NCBI GenBank assembly: GCA_000720805.1
Contig: JODI01000036.1
Coordinates: 1 to 64,000, forward strand
Reading direction: 5' to 3'
DNA: 64,000 nucleotides
DNA from: Streptomyces violaceoruber
GTDB lineage: Bacteria; Actinomycetota; Actinomycetes; Streptomycetales; Streptomycetaceae
The first letter of the stretch is position 1; the number at the start of each line of letters is the position of its first letter. The translations under genes and the position numbers were made by a program. The notes under the pieces were generated by a model. That model was not told the origin of the DNA, did not search any database, and saw only the letters and a list, made by a program, of their open reading frames with translations. Of the stretch, positions 48,737-56,630 are shown in pieces.

Positions 48737-49972
48737 GTGGAGACGACGGGCGCGAGGCGGTCACTGACGTGCCTGCTGCTCACCTGGGGCGTGACCAGGC
48801 TGCTGCTGTTGCTCTTCGTGTTCAAGGTGTACGTCTTCCCCGGCCCGGACGTCACCAGCGACGTGTCGGCCATCTACCAGGGCTGGTACGACGTGCTGCG
48901 CACCGGCACCTTCCCGCTGGACGACGTCACCTGGCAGTACCCGCCCGCCGCCGCCCTCGCGATCCTCTCCCCCGCGCTGCTGCCCGGCCTGGACTACGCC
49001 TCCGCGTTCTTCGTCCTGGCCTTCCTCGCCGACCTGGCCGTCCTCGCCCTGCTGGTGTACGCGGGCCTGCGCCCCGGCCGAAGGCTGCGCGGCGCGTGGG
49101 TGTGGGTGGCGGGCGTCCCGCTGCTCGGGCCGACCGTGTACGCCCGCTACGACGTGATGGTCGTCGCGGTCGCCGTCGCCGCCCTGCTCTCGGGCTCCCG
49201 GCACCCCCGGCTGATGGGCGCCCTCGCGGGCTTCGCGGCGATGCTGAAGGTGTGGCCGGCGATGCTGCTCCTGGGCGCCCGCGCGCGCGGGAGCTGGGCC
49301 GCGGCGGCGGTGACCGTCTCCGGGCTGGCCGCGGCGTTCGCCGTCACCATGCCCGGCGCCTTCGCCTTCGTGACCTTCCAGCGCGACCGGGGCACCGAGG
49401 TGGAGTCGCTCGGCTCCCTCGTCTTCCACGTGGCCCGGCACCACGGCTGGCCCGGGGAGGTGCTGCTGAACTACGGCTCGGTCGAGTTCCTCGGGCCGTG
49501 GGTGAACATCGTCAGCACGGCCGCGCTCGCCCTGACCGGCATGGCCTTCGGCTGGCTGCTCCTGTGGCGGCTGCTGGCGACCCGGTTCGAGGCGCACACC
49601 ATGGCCGACGCCGCCTTCGTGGCGGTGCTGATGTTCACCACCACCAGCCGGGTGATCAGCCCGCAGTACATGGTGTGGCTGGTCGGCCTCGCGGCGGTCT
49701 GCCTGGGCTTCCGGGCGAGCCGGATGGCGGCCCCGGCCGCCCTGGTGCTGGCGGCGTGCTTCGTGACGGTCCTGGAGTTCCCGCTCTGGTTCGCGCACGT
49801 CGTGGCGAGCGACCCGCTCGGTGTCACCCTCATCGCCGTCCGCAACGGCCTGCTGGTCCTCGCCACCGTGGCCGCCGCCCGCGTCCTGTGGCGCGAGACG
49901 GTGCCGAGGCCGGAGCCGGCCCACGTGCCGGGTCGGGCCGCCCACGCCCAGGAGGCCCCGGCCTCCTCCTGA
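48737..49972 (+). CDS. Polytopic GT87-type glycosyltransferase-like membrane protein
   Basis: About 411 residues with roughly ten membrane segments. After the first one an extracytoplasmic loop contains PDVTSDVSAIYQGWYDVLRTG, with the Asp pattern typical of GT-C mannosyltransferases, and WQYPPAAALAILSPAL; this resembles the DUF2029/GT87 polyprenyl-phosphomannose-dependent family. The GTG at 48737 has AGGGGAT just upstream, while the ATGs before it do not. Next to the PimB-like gene on the opposite strand, suggesting lipoglycan or membrane-glycan work (inference). Confidence 0.82.
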   Translation: METTGARRSLTCLLLTWGVTRLLLLLFVFKVYVFPGPDVTSDVSAIYQGWYDVLRTGTFPLDDVTWQYPPAAALAILSPALLPGLDYASAFFVLAFLADLAVLALLVYAGLRPGRRLRGAWVWVAGVPLLGPTVYARYDVMVVAVAVAALLSGSRHPRLMGALAGFAAMLKVWPAMLLLGARARGSWAAAAVTVSGLAAAFAVTMPGAFAFVTFQRDRGTEVESLGSLVFHVARHHGWPGEVLLNYGSVEFLGPWVNIVSTAALALTGMAFGWLLLWRLLATRFEAHTMADAAFVAVLMFTTTSRVISPQYMVWLVGLAAVCLGFRASRMAAPAALVLAACFVTVLEFPLWFAHVVASDPLGVTLIAVRNGLLVLATVAAARVLWRETVPRPEPAHVPGRAAHAQEAPASS

Positions 49973-50023
49973 GCCCGGCCCGCCTGCCCGGAACGCACTC
50001 CCGCGATCCGGTCCCGCCCACCG

Positions 50024-51217
50024 TCAGCCCAACTCCGCCCGCAGATGGTCCCGCCACTGCGCGGTGAACTCCTCCGGTGTCGTGTCGAGGACCTTCCTCA
50101 TGGCGTCCTCGACCGCACCCGCCCGCTTCTGGTGCGCGCCCACGACCCGGTAGAACTCGTCCAGGCGGACCTCGCCCCACTGCTCGGCGATCATCCGGCA
50201 GGCCATCCAGCCGGCCTCGTACGCCCGTGCCAGATCGGTCGCGTCCCCGCTGAAGCCGAAGTCCTGGTCGGTCGGCAGCGCGGCCGGTGTCCTGCCCGCG
50301 TGCACGGCCTCCTGCAGCTCGGGCGCGGCCTGCGCGGGCGTTCGGCCGCTGTCGCGGTAGCCGGCCCAGTCCGCGTACCCCTCGGACAGCCACAGCGGGG
50401 TCGCCGGGGTGGTGTGGGCGCGGGTGGCGACATGAGTGGTCTCGTGGGTGAGCACGACCTGTTTGCCGAGCGCGCCGAGGACGCCGTACGCGTCGGGGTT
50501 GACGATGATCCGGTCGGCGGGAGCCCGCGCCGGGGCGCCGGTCTCGCCGGTGGTGACGGCGGCGATCCCCCGGTACGCCGAGGCGGGCGAGCCGAGCAGC
50601 CCCGCCATGCCCGCCAGCGACTGCGGTACGACGACCACGACGTGCCGGGACCAGTCGGTGCCCCACGCGTCCGACACGGCGGGCACGGCACGGTCCGCCA
50701 GGTCGGCGTAGGAGTGCAGTGCCTCACCGCTCTGTCCGACCCCCATGACCAGGCTGTGCTTCCCGCGGACGACGGTCACCTCGCCCTGGTCCCACAGCAG
50801 CTGGGGGGACTTCCTGGCGGGCTGCTCGGCGTCCACGTACCACCGGCCGCCCGCGTCCCGGGAGAGCTTCAGGGTGCGGCCGACGGTGACGGGGGCCCGG
50901 TCGTAGCCCTGGACGCGGTAGCCGAGCTGGGCGTCGGCGGTGGCGGTGGCCCCGGTGCGGTGCAGGGCGGTGACGCGGTAGGACCAGGCGGCGAGCGGGA
51001 CCGCGCTGAGGTTCTCGAACCAGCTCAGGGCGCCGGTCCGGACGAACGCCGCCCGGTCCCGGTCGAGCACCGCGGTCGCGCGCCGGTCGAGGATCCGTTG
51101 GAGGTCCGTCCGCGCGCTGTCGGCGGCGGGCTTTCCGCCGCAGCCCACCAGGCCCACGAGCAGCAACAGGCACAACGCCACGACTCCGGGTCCCGACGCC
51201 CTCCCTCGACCTGCCAC
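50024..51217 (-). CDS. Lipoprotein with zinc-peptidase-like motif
   Basis: A 397-residue predicted lipoprotein: signal with lipobox LLVGLVGC (Cys at about residue 26). A Ser/Thr/Asp-rich NTF2-like region follows, then a peptidase_MA-like part with HETTHVATR (HExxH zinc motif, near 252) and, about 25 residues later, LSEGYADWAGYR (third ligand Glu). Secreted, membrane-anchored metalloprotease is likely; substrate unknown. The GTG at 51217 follows TACGAT by 6 nt (leaderless type). It lies 33 nt downstream of an NlpC/P60 gene on the same strand. Confidence 0.85.
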   Translation of the reverse strand: MAGRGRASGPGVVALCLLLLVGLVGCGGKPAADSARTDLQRILDRRATAVLDRDRAAFVRTGALSWFENLSAVPLAAWSYRVTALHRTGATATADAQLGYRVQGYDRAPVTVGRTLKLSRDAGGRWYVDAEQPARKSPQLLWDQGEVTVVRGKHSLVMGVGQSGEALHSYADLADRAVPAVSDAWGTDWSRHVVVVVPQSLAGMAGLLGSPASAYRGIAAVTTGETGAPARAPADRIIVNPDAYGVLGALGKQVVLTHETTHVATRAHTTPATPLWLSEGYADWAGYRDSGRTPAQAAPELQEAVHAGRTPAALPTDQDFGFSGDATDLARAYEAGWMACRMIAEQWGEVRLDEFYRVVGAHQKRAGAVEDAMRKVLDTTPEEFTAQWRDHLRAELG

Positions 51218-51250
51218 GCTCCGATCGTACGGGGGCGTACGGGCACGCGG

Positions 51251-52273
51251 TCAGACCCGTGTCACGGTCGCGCCCGGGATCATGTCCACCGGGTCGTAAC
51301 GCACCGGTGCACCGGGGTAGGGCGCGTGGATCACCTGGCCGTTGCCCATGTACATCGCGACATGGCTGGCGTCGTTTCGGTAGGTGACCAGATCGCCGGG
51401 CAGCGCCTGGGAGAGCGGGACCTGCCGGCCGGCGAAGCGCTGGGCCTGCGAGGTGCGCGGCAGCGCGACGCCGGCCTGCGCGTACGACCACTGCATCAGG
51501 CCCGAACAGTCGAAGCCGGAGGGACCGTTGGCGCCCCAGACGTACGGCTTGCCGAGCGCGGAGCGGACCGCGGCGACGGCGGCCGCCGCCCGGGCCGAGG
51601 ACGCCGCGGCGCTCCCGAGGCCGGGCAGGTCGGCGCGGCCGGCACGCGAGGCCCGGTCGTAGACGGCCCGCTCGCCGGAGGGCAGGGAGTTGAGCAGTGC
51701 CCGGGCCTTGGCGAGTTTCCTCTCCACGGACCGCTTGTGGGAGGCGACGGCCTTGCGGCTCTTCTCCAGCTCGCCGAGCGTGCGGGCCGCGGCGGAGCGC
51801 TCCTGGGCTAGTTCACGCATGGCCGACTGGAGCTCCTTGAGTTCACCGGCCTGCTGGAGGGTGATCCGGTCGAGGGCGGCGGCCTTGTCGAGGTAGTCGT
51901 CCGGGTCGTCGGAGAACAGCAGCGCGAGGGACGGGTCGAGGCCGCCGGCGCGGTACTGGGCGCCGGCCAGCGAACCGAGCGCGTCCCGCATGGAGTTGAT
52001 GCGCTCCTGCTGCCGGGCGATCCGGTCCTGGGCGCCGCTCACCTCCTCACGCAGCGAGTCGGCGCGCTCGTCGGCCTTGTTGAAGGCCTCGGTGGCTTTC
52101 TCGGCCTCCTCGTAGAGACGGTCCACCTCGGCACGGGTGTCGTCGTGCGGGGCGGCGACGGCCGAGGTGGCCGGCAGGACCCCGAGGGCCGCGGCCGCGG
52201 CTGACATGACGCAGAGCGCTGCACTGGCGCCCCGGTCGAACCCGGACGGTGCAAGGCGGCGATGGGACCCCAC
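51251..52273 (-). CDS. NlpC/P60 peptidoglycan endopeptidase, copy 1
   Basis: A secreted cell-wall hydrolase of 340 residues. It has a signal peptide (to about residue 40, SAVAAPHDD), a long coiled coil (about 45-200, RAEVDRLYEEAEKATEAF...RKAVASHKRSVERKLAKARALL) and a C-terminal NlpC/P60 domain with catalytic Cys in FDCSGLMQWSYAQAGV and His in ASHVAMYMGNGQVIHA. Closely related to the next gene upstream, a tandem duplication. GTG at 52273 is preferred; the GTG at 52285 overlaps the AAGGAG that would serve as ribosome binding site. Confidence 0.92.
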   Translation of the reverse strand: MGSHRRLAPSGFDRGASAALCVMSAAAAALGVLPATSAVAAPHDDTRAEVDRLYEEAEKATEAFNKADERADSLREEVSGAQDRIARQQERINSMRDALGSLAGAQYRAGGLDPSLALLFSDDPDDYLDKAAALDRITLQQAGELKELQSAMRELAQERSAAARTLGELEKSRKAVASHKRSVERKLAKARALLNSLPSGERAVYDRASRAGRADLPGLGSAAASSARAAAAVAAVRSALGKPYVWGANGPSGFDCSGLMQWSYAQAGVALPRTSQAQRFAGRQVPLSQALPGDLVTYRNDASHVAMYMGNGQVIHAPYPGAPVRYDPVDMIPGATVTRV

Positions 52274-52459
52274 GGGAAGCCGCACTCCTTCCGCTGGCGG
52301 ACAAGGAAACGCGGCAGACAGTAGCCCCGCACCGGGGCCCTCACCAACGACCTCCGTGGGTGCGCAAACGGGCCGCCCCGCCTCTGACGCAGGTCACAGG
52401 CGGGGCGCGGGCTCAGTTCACGGTGTTGTGATTCGCCCGTTCGGGCGGGTGGGGTGTCC

Positions 52460-52533
52460 TGATCCTGGACTCGGAACTCGGACCCGGATCCCGGACCGGG
52501 AAACTCGACCGAGACCCTGACCGGCCAGGATCA
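52460..52533 (-). terminator. Possible terminator after NlpC/P60 copy 2
   Basis: TGATCCTGG (52460-52468) pairs with CCAGGATCA (52525-52533), with smaller GC-rich stems inside; the stem includes the stop codon at 52531. A second stem CGCCCG-TT-CGGGCG lies at 52434-52447. Neither has a U tract. Confidence 0.4.
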
Positions 52534-53571
52534 GACGCGGACGCCGAACATGAACGGGCCGCCGATCGTGCCCATCGACTCGTAGCGGACGACCGTGCCG
52601 GTGCGGGGCGCGTGGATGATCTGGCCGTTGCCCGCGTAGAGACCGACATGGTGCAGGTCGTTGAAGAAGAACACCAGGTCGCCGACCTGGAGCTGACTCT
52701 GGGAGTAGATCCGCGTCCCTATGGTGGCCTGGGCCTCCGAGGTGCGCGGGATGCCTACGCCGGCCTGGCCGTAGGCCCAGGAGGTCAGGCCCGAGCAGTC
52801 GTAGGTGGCGGTGCCGGTGGCGCCAAAGAAGTACGGCTTGCCGAGCTGGCTCTGGGCGGCCCGGAAGGCGATGGCGGCGCGACCGGAGCCGGCGGGGACG
52901 TCACCGAGGTCCACCCGCTGGGCCGAGTCACGGCTGGCGCGCTCCTGCTGGGCGGAGAGGGCGGCCTTCTGGGCGGCCGTCAGCGAGTTGAGAAGCTTGC
53001 GCGCCTCGGCCAGCTTGCTCTGGACCTGCTGCTTCTTCTTGCCCAGCTCGGTGCGGGTGGAGGCGAGGTCCTTGAGCTTCTCGGACGCCTCGGAGCGGTC
53101 CTGGGCGAGCTCGCGCTGCTTCTCCTGGATCTTCTTCAGCGCCTCGACCTGCTGGGCGCTGAGCTGGTCGGCGGTGGACGCCTTGTCCAGGTAGTCGTCC
53201 GGGTTCGACGACAGGAAGAGCTGCAGGGAGGAGTCGATGCTGCCGGTGCGGTACTGGGCGGCGGCTGCCAGACCCATGGAGTCGCGCAGCTCGTTGAGCT
53301 CGCCCTGACCCCGGGCGACGTTGTCCTGGATGGTGGAGATCTCCTTCTGGAGCTTCTCCTGCTTCTCCTTGGCCCCGTTGTACTTCTCGGTGGCCGCCTC
53401 GGCGTCCTCGTAGAGCTTGTCGACCTTGGACTTGACCTCGTCCACGCTCGGCTTCTCGCTCGGCGCCGCGTTGGCGGCGTTGGCGCTGAAGGCGACGGCA
53501 GCGGCGGCAGCAGTGGTGAGCACGGTCACACGAGCACGGCTCGGCTGCTTGGGTCGACGGTGGGACGCCAC
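52531..53571 (-). CDS. NlpC/P60 peptidoglycan endopeptidase, copy 2
   Basis: A secreted hydrolase of 346 residues with the same layout as its neighbour: signal peptide (AAAAAVAFSANAANAAPSEK), coiled coil (SKVDKLYEDAEAATEKYNGAKEKQEKLQKEI through KLAEARKLLNSL) and NlpC/P60 domain with Cys in YDCSGLTSWAYGQAGV and His in HHVGLYAGNGQIIHA. GTG start 9 nt after AAGGAG. A promoter at 53723-53750 would give a leader of about 145 nt with a strong long-range pairing, unlike copy 1. Likely a RipA/CwlO-type hydrolase for hyphal growth or spore separation. Confidence 0.93.
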   Translation of the reverse strand: MASHRRPKQPSRARVTVLTTAAAAAVAFSANAANAAPSEKPSVDEVKSKVDKLYEDAEAATEKYNGAKEKQEKLQKEISTIQDNVARGQGELNELRDSMGLAAAAQYRTGSIDSSLQLFLSSNPDDYLDKASTADQLSAQQVEALKKIQEKQRELAQDRSEASEKLKDLASTRTELGKKKQQVQSKLAEARKLLNSLTAAQKAALSAQQERASRDSAQRVDLGDVPAGSGRAAIAFRAAQSQLGKPYFFGATGTATYDCSGLTSWAYGQAGVGIPRTSEAQATIGTRIYSQSQLQVGDLVFFFNDLHHVGLYAGNGQIIHAPRTGTVVRYESMGTIGGPFMFGVRV

Positions 53572-53722
53572 GGAGGTGAACTCCTTCTTTTGAGTGATCA
53601 CCCGCTTGGAGGTTCGAGGTGACCCTAGTGACCTTCCTGTGATCAGTTCAAATCCTCACACGAAAAATCTCGTCACACCCCGCATTCTTTGCACTCAACT
53701 CACAGGAAGTAACGCGAGCTTG
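53572..53722 (-). promoter_or_regulatory. Structured 5-prime leader of NlpC/P60 copy 2
   Basis: About 145 nt between the predicted transcription start (near 53716) and the GTG. CTTCCTGTGA (53633-53642) and TCACAGGAAG (53700-53709) can form a perfect 10-bp closing stem; inside, ACGAAAAATCTCGT gives a small hairpin. The part nearest the gene contains GGTCACC / GGTGATC style pairings. It does not show the ydaO (c-di-AMP) consensus known from other Streptomyces cell-wall hydrolase genes. Confidence 0.5.
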
Positions 53723-53750
53723 ACGCTACGCTGGGTGACAGTTCCGTCAA
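53723..53750 (-). promoter_or_regulatory. Promoter of NlpC/P60 copy 2
   Basis: Minus strand TTGACG (53750-53745), 16-bp spacer, TAGCGT (53728-53723): a good match to the housekeeping consensus TTGACN / TAnnnT. It begins 31 nt upstream of (before) the stop side of the NYN gene region and is oriented toward 53571. Confidence 0.6.
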
Positions 53751-53780
53751 TTCGGGCGTTAAACCCCTACGTTGGCGTTT

Positions 53781-55130
53781 TCAGGACAGTCGCTTGAGAA
53801 GCACCGCAGAAGCGACCGGCCGTGCCCCCGCCCCGGCCACTCCGTCGGCGACCTCGCGGTCGGTCGACGCGACGATCACCGGACGGCCCGGGGGCTCCGC
53901 GCGCACCAGCTGGCGGATCAACTCGTCGGCGGTGATGCCCGGCTTCGAGAACAGCACCCGCACTCCGCGCGGCGGCGCCAGCAGCACCGGCGCGGCCAGC
54001 TCGGCCCCGTCGAAGACACAGGTCACCTCGGCCCCGGTCTGCGCGGCGAGCTGCGAGAGCTGCCCGAGGAGCCTCAACCGCTGCTTCTCCAGAGGCATCT
54101 GGGGATAGCCGGTCTTGGTCACGTTGTAGCCGTCGACGACCAGATGCGCCTGGGGCAGCGCGAGCAACTGGTCGAGGATCGCGGGGTCGTTTTCGGACAA
54201 CGCCCGTGTGGCGATGTCCTTCGGGGTCATTCGTCCCGGTTCCACCGCGTCCACGGTCTGGGCCGGCCGTACCGAGACGGGCGGCAGCGCGAGTTCCCGG
54301 CGCAGCCCCTGCGTCGCGTCGAGCAGGGTGTCCAGCAGCAGCCGTACGCGCATGTCCTCGACGCTGCGTCCCTCACGGGCCGCCCGGCGGGTGGCCTCCA
54401 GCGCGGACTCCGCCTCCCCGAGGCGCGCCTTCAGCCGCCGCGACTCGCTCTCGGCGGCGGAGACCTGGGCCTGCCCCTCGGCGCGGACGGTCTCCATCTC
54501 GGCGTGCAGCTTTCGCAGCGCCGCCTCGCCCCGCTTCACGTCACTCAGGGCCGCGCGCAGCTTGCGATGCAGCGAGTCGGCTTCCTTCCTGGCCGAATCC
54601 AGCTCACCGCGCAGCCGCTCGGTCTCACTGCGGATCTGCTCACGGGCCCGGTCGAGCTCCTCGCGCAGCCGCTCCAGTTCGGCCCGGCTCTCCTCGCCGG
54701 CGCGCTCGGCATCCGCCCGCTGGGCCTCCTCGCCCGCCGCGGTCACCAGCTTCACCCAGCCCGTGGGCCGCAGTACGTAGGCCGCGGCCGCCACATCGAG
54801 CGGGTCCGCGGCCGGGGGCGGCGAGCCGGAGTCCAGGGCGCCGGAGAGTTCCGGCTGGGCCTCTCTGAACTTCTCGCCGATGCGCTGCCGGAACAGCGCA
54901 TCGGCCTCAAGGGCGGCCGCCATCGCGTTGCCGGCGAACTTGGCCCGCCGGTTGGGCGCGAACCGGGCGTACTGCCGCAGCTGCGCGGGCAGCTCGCCGA
55001 CGGTCAGCCCGCCGAAACCGTCGGAGACGATCTGTACGACCCTGCGGCGCACTCCGTCGGGCAGCGGACGGTCGAGCACCTCAGCGGCGCCGTCGCCCGG
55101 CTCCCCGCCTGTGGTCTCCACCATCCTCAC
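53781..55130 (-). CDS. NYN-domain (PIN-like) protein with coiled coil
   Basis: A 449-residue protein: an N-terminal helical region (GGLTVGELPAQLRQYARFAPNRRAKFAG), a long coiled coil at about 135-265 (many Glu/Arg/Leu heptads), and a C-terminal NYN/YacP-like nuclease domain with the Asp motifs LVVDGYNVTKTGYPQ, VTCVFDGAE and VIVASTDREVADG. It is expected to act on RNA. GTG start 7 nt after GAGG. Conserved in Streptomyces; partner unknown. Follows the small zinc-ribbon gene by 27 nt, probably cotranscribed. Confidence 0.87.
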   Translation of the reverse strand: MRMVETTGGEPGDGAAEVLDRPLPDGVRRRVVQIVSDGFGGLTVGELPAQLRQYARFAPNRRAKFAGNAMAAALEADALFRQRIGEKFREAQPELSGALDSGSPPPAADPLDVAAAAYVLRPTGWVKLVTAAGEEAQRADAERAGEESRAELERLREELDRAREQIRSETERLRGELDSARKEADSLHRKLRAALSDVKRGEAALRKLHAEMETVRAEGQAQVSAAESESRRLKARLGEAESALEATRRAAREGRSVEDMRVRLLLDTLLDATQGLRRELALPPVSVRPAQTVDAVEPGRMTPKDIATRALSENDPAILDQLLALPQAHLVVDGYNVTKTGYPQMPLEKQRLRLLGQLSQLAAQTGAEVTCVFDGAELAAPVLLAPPRGVRVLFSKPGITADELIRQLVRAEPPGRPVIVASTDREVADGVAGAGARPVASAVLLKRLS

Positions 55131-55157
55131 CCCATCGCCTCAGCGGGGCCCGCTCCC

Positions 55158-55397
55158 TCAGGAGCCGGCGCCCGGCCTGTCCACGAGTTCCACCTGGTCC
55201 ACGGCATTGCACCAGCGGCAGCGCACCGACTCGATGGTCTCACTGACCACCTCACGCTCCTCGACCTTCGGCTCTCCGGCCAGATCGAGGTGGATGTACT
55301 CGACGACCTTCGACGAGCGCGTCACATCGAAGCGGGTGAGGTTGCCGCAGAGAGTGCAGCGCCACCGCGTCGTGGCAGTCGGCAGGGGAACCGTCAT
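55158..55397 (-). CDS. Small zinc-ribbon protein
   Basis: A 79-residue protein with two CxxC knuckles, CTLCGN (about 15-18) and CRWCN (about 60-63), that should bind one zinc ion. Between them lies a beta-rich stretch FDVTRSSKVVEYIHLDLAGEPKVEEREVV. Function unknown. Placed directly before the NYN-domain gene, suggesting an RNA-related partnership (inference). AAGGAAG lies rather far from the ATG, so the start is not certain. Confidence 0.8.
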   Translation of the reverse strand: MTVPLPTATTRWRCTLCGNLTRFDVTRSSKVVEYIHLDLAGEPKVEEREVVSETIESVRCRWCNAVDQVELVDRPGAGS

Positions 55398-55583
55398 GGT
55401 GACTGTTCGCTTCCTTCTGGTCTCGGTACCGCTGGTGCCGGTACTTCCAGTGTCGAGGACGCCCAGGGCTCCCCGACGCATTTGGCTCGTTACCCTACGG
55501 CCTGGCGAGGACTCGCCGCTCGGCCGTCCACGGCGGCGAGGCGGTCTGTGCCGCTGCGTCCCCTTACGTCATGCTCTGTGTTC

Positions 55584-56327
55584 ATGATCAGCAACTGGAG
55601 CGAGACGATCGGCAGGGCGAGCAGATCGGTCCGGAGGTCGCAGGCGCCGGTGACGTACGGGCTGATCGCCCTGTGCTCCCTGATCTTCCTCATCGGTCCG
55701 GCCTCGGGCCTCGATCCGGCGTACGGCTCCGGCGAGGCGCTGCTCACCGCTCAGCGGGCCTATTTCCACCGCTGGGGCGTGGTCCCGGCCGAGCTGTTCG
55801 AGGGCTCGGCGCGCGCCGCGCTCACTCCCGCCACCGCCCTCTTCGTCCACGGGAGCTGGGTGCACCTGCTGGGCAACATGCTCTTCCTCTACGTCTTCGG
55901 GGTGATGACCGAGGAACGGATGGGCCGCGTCCAGTTCACCCTCTTCTACGCCGGCTGCGGCTACCTCGCCCTGCTGGGGTACGCCGCCGCCAACGCGGAC
56001 TCCGAGCAGTCCCTGGTGGGCGCGTCCGGGGCGATCTCGGCGGTCCTCGGCGCGTTCCTCTACCTGTTCCCCGGGGCCCGGGTGACCAGTCTTCTGCCGT
56101 TCCTCTTCTTCCTGCCGCTGCGCTTCCCGGCGTGGGTGGTGCTGCCCTTCTGGGCGGCGCTGCAGTGGCTGGCGGCCGGGCGGGCGTCCCAGGGGCCGCA
56201 GGTGGCCTACCTGGCCCACCTGGTGGGCTTCGGGGTGGGCTTCGGCTACGCGTGGGTGCGTTTCGGGCGTGGGACTAAAGTGAGGACCGCCCCAGCTCCG
56301 GCCCCCGAGGGAGAGAACCAGCCGTGA
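55584..56327 (+). CDS. Rhomboid-family intramembrane serine protease
   Basis: A 247-residue membrane protease with about six membrane segments. The catalytic Ser is in LVGASGAISAVLG (GxSG) and the His in AYLAHLVGFGVGFGYAW; HGSWVHLLGNMLFLYVFG gives the conserved H-x3-N oxyanion region. It cleaves single-pass membrane proteins within the bilayer; substrates here are unknown. The ATG at 55584 has no clear ribosome binding site. Its stop overlaps the next start by GTGA. Confidence 0.92.
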   Translation: MISNWSETIGRASRSVRRSQAPVTYGLIALCSLIFLIGPASGLDPAYGSGEALLTAQRAYFHRWGVVPAELFEGSARAALTPATALFVHGSWVHLLGNMLFLYVFGVMTEERMGRVQFTLFYAGCGYLALLGYAAANADSEQSLVGASGAISAVLGAFLYLFPGARVTSLLPFLFFLPLRFPAWVVLPFWAALQWLAAGRASQGPQVAYLAHLVGFGVGFGYAWVRFGRGTKVRTAPAPAPEGENQP

Positions 56328-56605
56328 TCACCGCGATCGTGCTCATCAAGACCAGCGTGGACCGGATTCCCGAGATCGCCGAGTCGATCGCCGCGCTGGA
56401 CAGCGTGAGCGAGGTCTTCTCCGTCACCGGTACCTACGACCTGATCGCGATGGTCCGGGTGAAGCGGCACGAGGACCTGGCGGAGATCATTCCGGGCCGG
56501 ATCAGCAGGATTCCGGGGGTCGAGGCGACGGACACGCACGTGGCGTTCCGTACGTACTCGCAGCACGACCTGGAGGCGGCGTTCGCGATCGGACTGGACT
56601 CGTGA
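56324..56605 (+). CDS. Stand-alone Lrp/AsnC ligand-binding (RAM) domain
   Basis: A 93-residue protein consisting only of the RAM (AsnC_trans_reg) domain, without HTH: ITAIVLIKTSVDRIPEIAESIAALDSVSEVFSVTGTYDLIAMVRVKRHEDLAEII...VEATDTHVAFRTY. Such SraA/Grp-like proteins bind amino acids and can modify Lrp-family partners. GTG start coupled to the rhomboid stop. GAGGGAGAG lies upstream within the rhomboid gene. Convergent with the desulfurase-like gene, 25 nt apart. Confidence 0.9.
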   Translation: MITAIVLIKTSVDRIPEIAESIAALDSVSEVFSVTGTYDLIAMVRVKRHEDLAEIIPGRISRIPGVEATDTHVAFRTYSQHDLEAAFAIGLDS

Positions 56606-56630
56606 ACACCGCCTCTTGCGTACGTTCCGC

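Noticed and set aside
53572..53722. ydaO (c-di-AMP) riboswitch before the NlpC/P60 gene
   Set aside because: The leader lacks the conserved ydaO core sequences; only generic pairing is seen.
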